Origin: an uncultured Clostridium sp.
GTDB taxonomy: Bacteria; Bacillota; Clostridia; Lachnospirales; Lachnospiraceae
DNA length: 64,000 nt
Assembly (NCBI GenBank): GCA_902496665.1
Contig: CABVBU010000007.1
Location: forward strand, 42,065 to 106,064
Direction of reading: 5' to 3'
In this document: positions 1 to 7,846 of the stretch, one piece after another
Layout: every line of letters starts with the position of its first letter
Position numbering within the stretch: position 1 is the first letter of the stretch
Notes under the pieces: generated by a model
What the model was told of the DNA's origin: nothing
Database searches by the model: none
The model's input: only the letters and a program-made list of their open reading frames with translations
Translations under genes and position numbers: made by a program

Positions 1-443
1 TCCGCTACATCCACAAATCCAGCTCTCCGCTCATTCTTCGACCGCCAGTACAGTTTGTCGAGCGTCTCACAGAATGCGTTTTTCTCCTCCTCCGGCAGCC
101 CCGCCAACAGCCACTCATAAAAGACAGCCTCGATGTTCGCCTTCGAATTCTTTAATGCTTCCGCCTTTTTCGTCGCGTAAAGCAGCTGGCTTCTTCCATC
201 CGCCGGATTCGGCCTTCTCTCGAGATACCCTTTTGCCTCCAGGCTTGCCGCCCGCCTCGCCGCGGCGCCCTTATCGATTTTAAGAGTCTCCCGCACCTCT
301 GTCTGGGTGATTCCCGGATTGTGGCGCACGAGATGAATAAAATCGAATTCTGCTGTTCCGATCCCCTCTTCCTTCATGGTCTGCACCGTGAACTTTCCAA
401 CCTCACGGGCGATCTTTGTGATCTTTCTTCCTGTCTGGTCCAT
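1..443 (-). CDS. MarR-family transcriptional regulator (partial, runs off left edge)
   Basis: About 147 codons are visible, reading leftwards off the window. The start is ATG at 443 with GGAGGA 8 nt upstream. The protein has a helical N-terminus, then a winged-helix region around residues 30-90 (HNPGITQTEVRETLKIDKGA, then GYLERRPNPADGRSQLLYAT), with the DGR-type wing typical of MarR proteins. MarR proteins are dimeric repressors released by small ligands or oxidation, and they usually repress themselves. The upstream region has a good promoter with two perfect dyads (609-651), so autoregulation is likely. The target beyond itself is unknown because the next gene on this strand lies outside the window. 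The divergent neighbour is pckA, more than 500 bp away. Confidence 0.85.
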   Translation of the reverse strand, partial: MDQTGRKITKIAREVGKFTVQTMKEEGIGTAEFDFIHLVRHNPGITQTEVRETLKIDKGAAARRAASLEAKGYLERRPNPADGRSQLLYATKKAEALKNSKANIEAVFYEWLLAGLPEEEKNAFCETLDKLYWRSKNERRAGFVDVA

Positions 444-608
444 AAAGTCTCCTCCAAATATCGCTTTACTTTTGCTCTCCCGGCTTCACGCTATCTGCGT
501 ATCTTATTCCTGCTCCATAGAATTACAATATCGTAAATCCCAGCGGACTCCCTCATTCATATCCGTCCTGTCTCACCACTATGCAAATTTTAACACAATT
601 TTGCTCCA

Positions 609-663
609 GATAGTTGTACTATCATCTAATTTGGATGATAGTACAACTATCTAATTTTGTCAA
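609..663 (-). promoter_or_regulatory. Promoter of the MarR gene with two 15-bp operators
   Basis: On the minus strand TTGACA (658-663), a 17-nt spacer and TATCAT (635-640) form a near-consensus promoter. Two perfect dyads of form GATAGT-N3-ACTATC lie at 637-651 (inside the spacer and -10) and 609-623 (just after the transcription start), with centres 28 bp apart. The two sites are themselves mirror images, so 608-652 is one large inverted repeat. This is the expected layout for a self-repressing MarR protein; that this protein binds here is inference. Confidence 0.75.
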
Positions 664-785
664 TCTCATATTTCTGCTTTTCCTTTGAAAATAATGTCTT
701 TACTTTATTTTCTTAAAATTTCAGTATGAAAAACAGCATCCGGCAAAAGAATGATATTATTTTAACAAAGTCTGCCATTTTGTTG

Positions 786-813
786 TTGATTTTGTCCAAT
801 TTTCATGTATAAT
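786..813 (+). promoter_or_regulatory. Likely pckA promoter
   Basis: TTGATT (786-791), 16-nt spacer, TATAAT (808-813). The implied transcript has a leader of about 125 nt before pckA. That leader contains short inverted repeats (for example around 841-875 and 891-918) but no terminator, and I do not recognise a riboswitch in it. Confidence 0.55.
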
Positions 814-946
814 GGAAGTGAAAGATATCATTATTGCCTGTAAAATTTCCAGGTAATGGTACCTGTTCAAACCTGAACATGTACAAGACGATAGTCCTGC
901 CCCACTGCGGTCGGGACCAAATTTATGAAAAGAGGTTAGATAAGCG

Positions 947-2551
947 ATGGCAAAGATTGATTTAAGCAAGTATGGCATCACCGGAACCACAGAGATCGTC
1001 TACAACCCGTCTTATGAAATGTTATTCGAGGAGGAAATGAAACCGGAACTCGAAGGCTACGAAAAAGGTCAGGTCAGCGAACTCGGAGCAGTTAATGTTA
1101 TGACCGGTATCTACACCGGCCGTTCACCGAAAGATAAATTTATCGTTGTGGACGAAAATTCCAAAGATACTGTATGGTGGACTTCTGACGAGTATAAGAA
1201 CGACAACCATCCGGCTTCCCAGGAAACCTGGAAGGCAGTAAAAGATATCGCATTAAAAGAGCTCTCCAACAAGAGACTTTTCGTTGTCGACGCATTCTGC
1301 GGCGCAAACAAAGACACCCGCATGGCGATCCGTTTTATCGTTGAGGTCGCTTGGCAGGCACACTTCGTAAAGAACATGTTCATCAAGCCGACTGCTGAAG
1401 AGCTTGAGAACTTCGAGCCGGATTTCGTTGTTTATAACGCATCCAAGGCAAAAGTTGAGAACTACAAGGAACTCGGCTTAAACTCTGAGACAGCCGTTGT
1501 CTTCAATATCACAAGCCGCGAGCAGGTTATTATCAACACCTGGTACGGCGGAGAGATGAAGAAAGGTATGTTCTCCATGATGAACTACTACCTGCCGCTG
1601 AAGGGCATGGCTTCCATGCACTGCTCTGCTAACACAGATATGGAAGGCAAAAACACAGCGATCTTCTTCGGACTTTCCGGAACAGGTAAGACAACTCTTT
1701 CCACAGATCCGAAGCGTCTCCTGATCGGTGATGACGAGCACGGCTGGGACGACAACGGAGTATTCAACTTCGAGGGCGGCTGCTACGCTAAAGTTATCAA
1801 CCTTGATAAAGAATCCGAGCCGGATATCTACAACGCGATCAAGCGCGATGCTCTTCTCGAGAACGTAACACTTGATAAAGACGGCGTGATCGATTTTGCT
1901 GACAAGAGCGTAACCGAGAACACACGTGTCTCCTATCCGATCGACCATATTAAAAATATCGTTCGCCCGATCTCCGCAGGTCCGGCAGCTAAGAACGTGA
2001 TCTTCCTCTCCGCAGATGCATTCGGTGTACTTCCTCCGGTATCCATCCTGACTCCGGAGCAGACAAAGTACTACTTCCTGTCCGGTTTCACAGCAAAGCT
2101 TGCCGGTACAGAGCGCGGAATCACAGAGCCGACACCGACCTTCTCCGCTTGCTTCGGCCAGGCATTCCTGGAGCTCCATCCGACAAAATACGCGGAAGAG
2201 CTTGTTAAGAAGATGGAAAAGAGCGGTGCTAAGGCATACCTCGTTAATACAGGCTGGAACGGAACCGGCAAGCGTATCTCCATCAAAGATACACGTGGAA
2301 TCATCGACGCGATCTTAAACGGCGATATCTTAAACGCTCCGACAAAGAAGATCCCGCACTTCAACTTCGAAGTTCCGACCGAGCTTCCGGGCGTTGATTC
2401 CAAGATTCTCGATCCACGCGATACATACGCAAACGTTGCTGACTGGGAAGAGAAGGCAAAAGACCTCGCAGGCAGATTCGTCAAGAACTTTGCAAAATAT
2501 GAGAGCAACGAAGCTGGTAAAGCCCTCGTTGCCGCTGGCCCGCAGATCTGA
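947..2551 (+). CDS. pckA: Phosphoenolpyruvate carboxykinase (ATP)
   Basis: 534 residues, full length for the ATP-dependent family. It interconverts oxaloacetate + ATP and PEP + CO2 + ADP in the cytosol. In anaerobes it can run either in gluconeogenesis or as the CO2-fixing step towards succinate or propionate. Visible motifs are the N-terminal YTGRSPKDKF, the kinase-type P-loop GLSGTGKTTLS near residue 245, and the metal and nucleotide loop GDDEHGWDDNGVFNFEGGCYAK after it. The start is supported by AGAGGT about 10 nt upstream. It is a single-gene unit with its own promoter and a strong terminator. With ppdK in the same window it gives a reversible PEP-pyruvate-oxaloacetate node. Confidence 0.97.
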   Translation: MAKIDLSKYGITGTTEIVYNPSYEMLFEEEMKPELEGYEKGQVSELGAVNVMTGIYTGRSPKDKFIVVDENSKDTVWWTSDEYKNDNHPASQETWKAVKDIALKELSNKRLFVVDAFCGANKDTRMAIRFIVEVAWQAHFVKNMFIKPTAEELENFEPDFVVYNASKAKVENYKELGLNSETAVVFNITSREQVIINTWYGGEMKKGMFSMMNYYLPLKGMASMHCSANTDMEGKNTAIFFGLSGTGKTTLSTDPKRLLIGDDEHGWDDNGVFNFEGGCYAKVINLDKESEPDIYNAIKRDALLENVTLDKDGVIDFADKSVTENTRVSYPIDHIKNIVRPISAGPAAKNVIFLSADAFGVLPPVSILTPEQTKYYFLSGFTAKLAGTERGITEPTPTFSACFGQAFLELHPTKYAEELVKKMEKSGAKAYLVNTGWNGTGKRISIKDTRGIIDAILNGDILNAPTKKIPHFNFEVPTELPGVDSKILDPRDTYANVADWEEKAKDLAGRFVKNFAKYESNEAGKALVAAGPQI

Positions 2552-2589
2552 TCGATTAATCTGGCTGGCTTCATAAGCTGATAAACGTC

Positions 2590-2627
2590 AGAGGACACTG
2601 CATGTAATGTGCAGTGTCCTCTTTTTG
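2590..2627 (+). terminator. pckA terminator
   Basis: A 13-bp perfect stem (AGAGGACACTGCA against TGCAGTGTCCTCT) is followed by TTTT, 38 nt after the pckA stop codon. Confidence 0.9.
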
Positions 2628-2712
2628 CATCTTATCACTATTACGATCCTTAACATTCCAGATCAGAAGAATCTGCTCCTGCTATAAGCTGGTCTTTCCT
2701 GCACACCTCTCC

Positions 2713-3441
2713 TTACTCCGCATGCGCCGCCGTCTTAAGCGCCAGCCGCACCAGATCATCCATGGACTGGGCATGTTCCCGATCTGGAAGGTCCACAAAG
2801 AGCTCCTGTCCGTTCTCGTCATAGCGGATTCCTGTTGTGATTCCCACCATCATCAGAGCCCGGCATCCAAATTCTGCGGCCGCCGTGTAAAATGCGCAGC
2901 CTTCCTGCTCCGAGCACAGCATGCCATACTTCTTCCACATCTTCGACTTATAATTTTCGTCACGGTAAAGTCTGTCGTTGCAGACCGTTCCGCCCACGTA
3001 CGTCACGAGATGTTCCTCATCCGCAATGCGTTTCGCGGTGCTCAAAAGCCCGAAATCCGCCACCGGTGAAAAATGTCCGTTGAACATGTTGTCATTGATT
3101 CCGCTGGTGGTGCTGACTGCCTGGGACAGGACGATATCGAAGTTTTTCATTTCGTCCCGGTAGCCGCCGGAGGTACCTGCCCGCACCAGGATCTTACAGC
3201 CATAATCCCTGCAGAGCTCCGTGGCGTAGATCAGCATAGACGGTCCGCCCATTCCGACTGCCATCACAGATACCCGTACTCCCTCAAACATTCCCGTATA
3301 GCAGTACGCACACCGCACATCATTCACAAGCACCGCATCTTCCAGATAATGTTCCGCGATATACTTCGCCCGATTCGGATCTCCTACCAAGACGATCCGC
3401 TCAGATATTTCGCCGACTTCGGCATGATTATGCATCGTCAT
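2713..3441 (-). CDS. DeoD-type nucleoside phosphorylase, variant active site
   Basis: 242 residues, the size of hexameric purine nucleoside phosphorylases (DeoD/PNP-UDP family), which split (deoxy)nucleosides with phosphate. It aligns by eye along the whole E. coli DeoD sequence: GDPNRAKYIAE near residue 21 (DeoD GDPLRAKYIAE), VGMGGPSMLIYATEL, and RAGTSGG (phosphate loop). Two catalytic motifs differ. The ribose-binding EMEA reads EQEG, and the loop holding the catalytic Asp (usually SD) reads GITTGI, so the general acid appears missing. It is therefore either a different-specificity phosphorylase or a non-classical enzyme. The start has AGGAG upstream; a second in-frame ATG lies two codons later. 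The gene stands alone and is convergent with pckA. Confidence 0.8.
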   Translation of the reverse strand: MTMHNHAEVGEISERIVLVGDPNRAKYIAEHYLEDAVLVNDVRCAYCYTGMFEGVRVSVMAVGMGGPSMLIYATELCRDYGCKILVRAGTSGGYRDEMKNFDIVLSQAVSTTSGINDNMFNGHFSPVADFGLLSTAKRIADEEHLVTYVGGTVCNDRLYRDENYKSKMWKKYGMLCSEQEGCAFYTAAAEFGCRALMMVGITTGIRYDENGQELFVDLPDREHAQSMDDLVRLALKTAAHAE

Positions 3442-3516
3442 CTGTATTCACGCTCCTTTTTCTTTCATATGTATATACTACCATAATTTCACCGGATTGT
3501 CTGCCGGAAACCATGC

Positions 3517-4824
3517 TTACTCTACTTTCAGCGCATTCGGATAGATCTTTTTCAGCACCTCATCCCCATAATGCTCATCCATCACCTGCTGCCAGGCGGA
3601 ATCCGCGGGGATTCCCTTTTCCCTCTCACTGCTTCGCATAAGGGCCAACCCGGAGACCGCCATGTCCACGCAGAAAAATATCAGGAGAAACCATGTCGCT
3701 GCCTTTCCGAAGCTCATCGGAATCTTCTCGATCCAGGCTGACATTACCGGATAGATACCCTTGATCCATACCACAGCCGCAATTCCCCAGAAAAAGCAAT
3801 ACAAAAGATTGATTCGCCCGCCAAGGTTAAACGGGATCTTGCTATAGTCCCAGAAAACTTTTCCAAAGAGCATTTCCGTCAAGACACTGCAGGTGTACTC
3901 GTAGGCACCGCCGAGGAATGTTCCCATAAAGAACAGGAAACGGTCGGAATACTTCCGATAGCGGTACAACAGCATCGTCGCTGCAGCCAGGGCCACGCCC
4001 CAGACGATACTGAACGGTCCCCAGACAAAGCTGCTGCGGCTCATCCACACGCCCGCCGTCACCCGGCAGAAGATCGTCTCCACGATATCTCCGAGAAACG
4101 CGCCGACTACCAGAAGCAGCGCAATCTTGTAAAAACAGAGGCCGTAGGCGAATATCGTCTTTCTCTGCTCAGCCTCCGCCTGGAGCTCCTCCCGGTATAC
4201 TGCCTCCGGGTAGGCGTTCTGGATACGGCGGTCCACCCAGCCATAGATCTTCCGCTCGAGCCTTGAGCTCACACCTGTGAGCCAGGAATCCACGCCTTCC
4301 CACTGGCGGATCCTGCGGCTTCTGCCGGATAAGATACATAAGGTCGCCGTGACATCTAGTGCCAGCACAGCCGCCAAGATCCACACGATCAGATGCCCCG
4401 GAGTCCGCGGGAGCATCCGGAATACCCGCACCAGGACCGGTGCACCCCACCGCATCGTAGCGGCACCAAGAACGCCCCATACGATAGACACCGGCACACA
4501 GATATATCCGTCCAGGTTCCATTTCATGTGGGAATAGTCCCACCACCGCTCATGGTACATCCTCTCGATCACATGGCCAGCAATCCACTCCGCCAGGGTC
4601 GAAAAGATCATACTGCCGAGAAACAGCCAGATTCCGTGCAGTTCCCGGCAGACAACAAGCATCGCGGTTCCCGTAATACCGTAAAGCACGCAGAACGGCC
4701 CATTCACGAGACCTCTGTTTACAAACCGTCTCTGCCGCACTGCCGCTGTCACCGTCTCGAGGACCCAGCCGAAAAAGCTGAACGCAAAGAACAGCCACAG
4801 TCGCTCAAATCCTGTATAACCCAT
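3517..4824 (-). CDS. Membrane protein with two CmpB (putative ABC-transporter type IV) domains
   Basis: 435 residues, strongly hydrophobic, with about ten membrane segments. The protein is an internal duplication. Residues 10-125 contain FFGWVLETV, LVNGPFCVLYG, a WWDYS motif and CVPVSIVWG. Residues 240-350 repeat the pattern with FLGDIVETI, FVWGPFSIVWG, FWDYSKIPFNLGG and CFFWGIAAVVW. This motif set is that of PF06541 (CmpB, formerly DUF1113), a family of unknown function common in gut Firmicutes. A charged cytoplasmic linker (residues about 165-215) separates the halves. The function is unknown; the family name comes from a weak ABC-transporter analogy. No operon partner is evident. Confidence 0.75.
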   Translation of the reverse strand: MGYTGFERLWLFFAFSFFGWVLETVTAAVRQRRFVNRGLVNGPFCVLYGITGTAMLVVCRELHGIWLFLGSMIFSTLAEWIAGHVIERMYHERWWDYSHMKWNLDGYICVPVSIVWGVLGAATMRWGAPVLVRVFRMLPRTPGHLIVWILAAVLALDVTATLCILSGRSRRIRQWEGVDSWLTGVSSRLERKIYGWVDRRIQNAYPEAVYREELQAEAEQRKTIFAYGLCFYKIALLLVVGAFLGDIVETIFCRVTAGVWMSRSSFVWGPFSIVWGVALAAATMLLYRYRKYSDRFLFFMGTFLGGAYEYTCSVLTEMLFGKVFWDYSKIPFNLGGRINLLYCFFWGIAAVVWIKGIYPVMSAWIEKIPMSFGKAATWFLLIFFCVDMAVSGLALMRSSEREKGIPADSAWQQVMDEHYGDEVLKKIYPNALKVE

Positions 4825-4928
4825 ATTTTGTACCTATCCTCTTCTGATTTTTCTTTTGTTTTCCCGGAAACACTGCCTCATTTGTGCATCTGTTCCCGGA
4901 ATACTGTCCTCCGCTTTTTCATTCCCCA

Positions 4929-4958
4929 TGCAAGTGCGCAGACCTACTGAATAGTTAC
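4929..4958. repeat. Truncated end of the 133-bp repeat element
   Basis: These 30 bp match one terminal end of the 133-bp elements at 13724-13856 and 37232-37364, with the same AGTGCGCAGACCTACTGAA core ending in AGTTAC. The remaining 100 bp of the element are absent, so it is a decayed or deleted copy. Confidence 0.75.
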
Positions 4959-5352
4959 CACCCTGCTTCTGTAAAAACAGAACATATATCAATATATTCT
5001 ACCATATTTCTCTATCATATAGAATACGTTTCTTTTATTTCGTTTTTTCAAAGATTTCCTATTTAAATAAGGGCATCTCCCACCGCACCCCCTACATCCA
5101 ATATTCCGAATAAATATGCAGTGGATTCTCTGTTTTTTCCGTGACTTTTGTCACATTTGTCCGTTTCACAAGGACATCTGTTTTTCATTGATGTTCCCAC
5201 ACCACTGCCCCAATCCCCCGTCCGTTTCATTTTTCTCTCCGCTCCCCATTTTTCTTTAGATAACTCTTCCAATCTGACCTTTTTCCTGCATTTTTATGAT
5301 TTTTTACCAAATTTTCTTAATTAATTTCCAATTTTTTTCTCATAATAAATTG
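4959..5352. other. Intergenic region, no gene seen
   Basis: AT-rich spacer between the CmpB-type gene and the permease. It holds small hairpins (GTGAC-TTTT-GTCAC near 5141; TGTCC/GGACA near 5158-5178) but no recognisable RNA or supported gene. The reverse reading frame at 5063-5272 has no credible composition or start. Confidence 0.5.
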
Positions 5353-5381
5353 TTCATATTTCCATAATTATATGTTATACT
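5353..5381 (+). promoter_or_regulatory. Extended -10 promoter of the amino-acid permease
   Basis: TGTTATACT (5373-5381) is an extended -10. The -35 is weak (TTCATA, 5353-5358, 17-nt spacer). The leader to the permease start is about 50 nt. Confidence 0.5.
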
Positions 5382-5436
5382 AGACAAGTTCGCGCTACGT
5401 GGACAAATACAATTTTATATCAAAGGAAGGTTTCTT

Positions 5437-6870
5437 ATGGAAAACACCAAGAAAATCGACTGGTACACCCTGGCCTTCATGGCATTCTCCACGGTTTGGG
5501 GATTCGGAAACGTGCTGAATGGCTTCGTTTACTTCAACGGAGTACAGGTAATCTTCAGCTGGGTTCTGATGTTCGCACTCTACTTCGTGCCGTATGCCCT
5601 GATGGTAGGTGAGCTCGGCTCCGCCTTCAAACAGTCCGGCGGCGGCGTAAGCTCCTGGATCCATGAAACGATCGGCCCGAAATGCGCTTATTACGCAGGC
5701 TGGACTTACTGGGCTTGCCATGTAACTTACATTGCAAGTAAAGGCAGCGGCGGATTAAAGGCATTAAGCTGGATGGTATTCCAGAACGGTTCCACTTACG
5801 ACACATTCCCGACAATCGCAGTACAGATGGCAACACTCGCTGTGTTCCTGTTCTTCTGCTGGGTTGCAAGCCGCGGCTTAAACCCGTTAAAGAAATTAGC
5901 GACGATCGCTGGTTCCAGTATGTTCGTAATGTCCATCCTGTTCATCTTAATGATGTTCGCAGCACCGGTCATCAACCCGAACGGCGGTTTCGTATCTGCT
6001 GACTACTCGGTAAAAGGTCTGATCCCGCAGTTCAACGTGAACTACTTCACATCCCTCTCCATCCTTGTATTCGCAGTCGGCGGATGCGAGAAGATCTCCC
6101 CTTATGTAAATAAGGTAAAAGATCCGTCCAAGGGATTCCCGAAGGGTATGATCATGTTAGCCGTTATGGTTATGGTCTGCGCGATCCTCGGAAGTATCGC
6201 GATGGGCATGATGTTTGATCCGGCTGTCATCAACGAGAGCACAGACAGCTTCAAGTCCTACGTTTCCAACGGCGCTTACTGGTCCTTCCAGAAGCTCGGT
6301 GAGTACTACCATGTTGGCAACCTCCTGCTCGTTATCTACGCAGCATGCAACGCCATCGGTCAGTTCTCCACACTTGTATTAAGTATCGACGCTCCGCTTC
6401 GTATACTTCTTGACAACGAGGATGCAAGACAGTTCATCCCGTCTGGTCTCTTAAAGAAGAACGAGCACGGCGCATACATCAACGGTATCAAGATGGTTAT
6501 CTGCTTATCCGGAAGTATCATCCTGATCCAGTCCTTCGTACCGGGCGCTGCATCCGTTCTGACTCAGTTAAACAAACTGAACTCTGTAACCATGCCGCTT
6601 CGTTACTTGTGGGTATTCGCAGCATACATTGCTCTCAGAAAATCCCTCAACAAGTTCAACCCGGAGTACAAATTTACAAAGAACCAGACAGTTGCCCTTG
6701 TTGCAGGCGGCTGGTGCTTCTTCGTAACCGCAGCTTGCTGTCTCCTCGGAATGTATGTGGAAGGCGATATCGCTTCCACAGCATTAAATGTAATCACACC
6801 GGTAGTGCTCACAGCACTTGGTCTGATCTTACCGGAGATCAAAAAGCGGGAAGTTACAAAGGCGAAATAA
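5437..6870 (+). CDS. Amino-acid permease, APC superfamily
   Basis: 477 residues with about twelve hydrophobic segments. It is an inner-membrane amino-acid transporter of the APC superfamily, closest in feel to the YcaM/GadC (glutamate:GABA antiporter-like) branch. The first helix carries the family's unwound-helix motif region (FSTVWGFGNVLNG, residues 17-29). Further family features are GELGSAFKQSGGGVSSWI near residue 58 and the helix-6 region FAVGGCEKISPYVNKVKDP near residue 218. The start is clear: AAGGAAGG lies about 7 nt before ATG. It is monocistronic, with its own promoter and terminator. The substrate cannot be read from sequence; glutamate or another amino acid is plausible because gdhA, an amidohydrolase and a hydroxyacid dehydrogenase lie nearby. 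Confidence 0.85.
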   Translation: MENTKKIDWYTLAFMAFSTVWGFGNVLNGFVYFNGVQVIFSWVLMFALYFVPYALMVGELGSAFKQSGGGVSSWIHETIGPKCAYYAGWTYWACHVTYIASKGSGGLKALSWMVFQNGSTYDTFPTIAVQMATLAVFLFFCWVASRGLNPLKKLATIAGSSMFVMSILFILMMFAAPVINPNGGFVSADYSVKGLIPQFNVNYFTSLSILVFAVGGCEKISPYVNKVKDPSKGFPKGMIMLAVMVMVCAILGSIAMGMMFDPAVINESTDSFKSYVSNGAYWSFQKLGEYYHVGNLLLVIYAACNAIGQFSTLVLSIDAPLRILLDNEDARQFIPSGLLKKNEHGAYINGIKMVICLSGSIILIQSFVPGAASVLTQLNKLNSVTMPLRYLWVFAAYIALRKSLNKFNPEYKFTKNQTVALVAGGWCFFVTAACCLLGMYVEGDIASTALNVITPVVLTALGLILPEIKKREVTKAK

Positions 6871-6884
6871 TTTATTTCGGTAAT

Positions 6885-6938
6885 AAAAAGACTCTGGAAT
6901 TCTGATCATATACATCAGAACTCCAGAGTCTTTTCTAT
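6885..6938 (+). terminator. Permease terminator
   Basis: AAAGACTCTGGA pairs with TCCAGAGTCTTT, and an inner stem TTCTGAT/ATCAGAA extends the hairpin; it ends in TTTT. The symmetric A/T flanks could also end transcription of the opposite-strand gene at 6958-7701. Confidence 0.9.
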
Positions 6939-6957
6939 CCGCATTTTAAGCTTTTCT

Positions 6958-7701
6958 TTACACTTCCTCAATTCGGTGCAGTTCCCACACTCTCACATTC
7001 ACCGGTTCCACAGCGCCGCCGCAGTATGGGCAGACCCGATCGCCAAGACCGGCAATCGGGGCGCCGCAGTGGGGACAGCTGACACCGATAGCAGTCTCTC
7101 CATCGCGTATCTTTGTGATATCCTGGATGTAGACCAGTTCCATATTGAAGCGGTGCTGTTCTTTTTCCTGCTCCACATTTTTCTTTTTATCCGGCGTCTT
7201 TAATGTGTGCAGGTACTCCACCGCGGACTGGATCCGGATCCGGCATTTTCCCGGATCTTTATCGTATCTGGATATCTCCGTCTGATGGACATGGATCGCA
7301 TCAAATTCTTCCCGGATCTCCTTCTCCTCCATCTCCTCGATCTTCAGCCATACTTGATCCCTTAAGGACACAGACACCTTTCCAAGGTAAGAGAGATCTC
7401 GGTGCTCCAGCGCCTCCAGATAGCCCTTTAACTGATTCTCACACCTCTGTTTCCACTCCGGCCAGTGAAATTCCGGGAAATCCTTCTCAATCCGCGGAAG
7501 TTCCACCCTCGTCATTCCGGACACCGACTTCGGTGTATCATCCTCCAGCGCTTCCTGACGTTTCAATCCCTCCACCAGATTCGGAGTACCAAAGAATTCC
7601 CGTGAAATCTGCCGGACCTTAAATAACACAAAAAGGATCGCCCCGATAAGCCCAAGTCCTGTCACGATCGCGACTATGAGGATCGCGTTTCCTGCTGTCA
7701 T
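6958..7701 (-). CDS. Membrane-anchored protein with C-terminal zinc ribbon, unknown function
   Basis: 247 residues. One N-terminal membrane helix (residues 6-28, no signal cleavage site) is followed by a charged cytoplasmic region. Residues about 75-195 look like a compact alpha/beta domain (EFHWPEWKQRCENQLKGYLEAL onwards), loosely reminiscent of Tim44-like domains fused to zinc ribbons. The C-terminus has CPHCGAPI and CPYCGG, 14 residues apart (Cys at about 210/213 and 226/229), a classical four-Cys zinc ribbon. I do not recognise a specific family. The gene is alone between the permease and the amidohydrolase, with both neighbours separated by terminators. Confidence 0.7.
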   Translation of the reverse strand: MTAGNAILIVAIVTGLGLIGAILFVLFKVRQISREFFGTPNLVEGLKRQEALEDDTPKSVSGMTRVELPRIEKDFPEFHWPEWKQRCENQLKGYLEALEHRDLSYLGKVSVSLRDQVWLKIEEMEEKEIREEFDAIHVHQTEISRYDKDPGKCRIRIQSAVEYLHTLKTPDKKKNVEQEKEQHRFNMELVYIQDITKIRDGETAIGVSCPHCGAPIAGLGDRVCPYCGGAVEPVNVRVWELHRIEEV

Positions 7702-7789
7702 ATTGTTTCCTCCTGCTGTAAGGAATCCTCCAAACAGATCCCTTTCGTTATCGCGGTTTCACCATGCATTTTCAGCTTCTGTCCGCATA

Positions 7790-7834
7790 GACAAAACAGG
7801 GCGGCCAGCCGGAGTTCTACTCCAACCGCCGCCC
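7790..7834 (-). terminator. Terminator of the M20 amidohydrolase gene
   Basis: On the minus strand GGGCGGC (7828-7834) pairs with GCCGCCC (7799-7805), with an inner GGAG/CTCC stem, followed by TGTTTTGT. Confidence 0.75.
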
Positions 7835-7846
7835 CAGGACCATCCA

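Noticed and set aside
1478..2179. 233-codon open frame on the minus strand inside pckA
   Set aside because: It mirrors the codon structure of pckA, has no ribosome site or family resemblance, and pckA is certain.
5063..5272. 69-codon minus-strand frame before the permease
   Set aside because: No start signal and low-complexity content; the region is AT-rich spacer.
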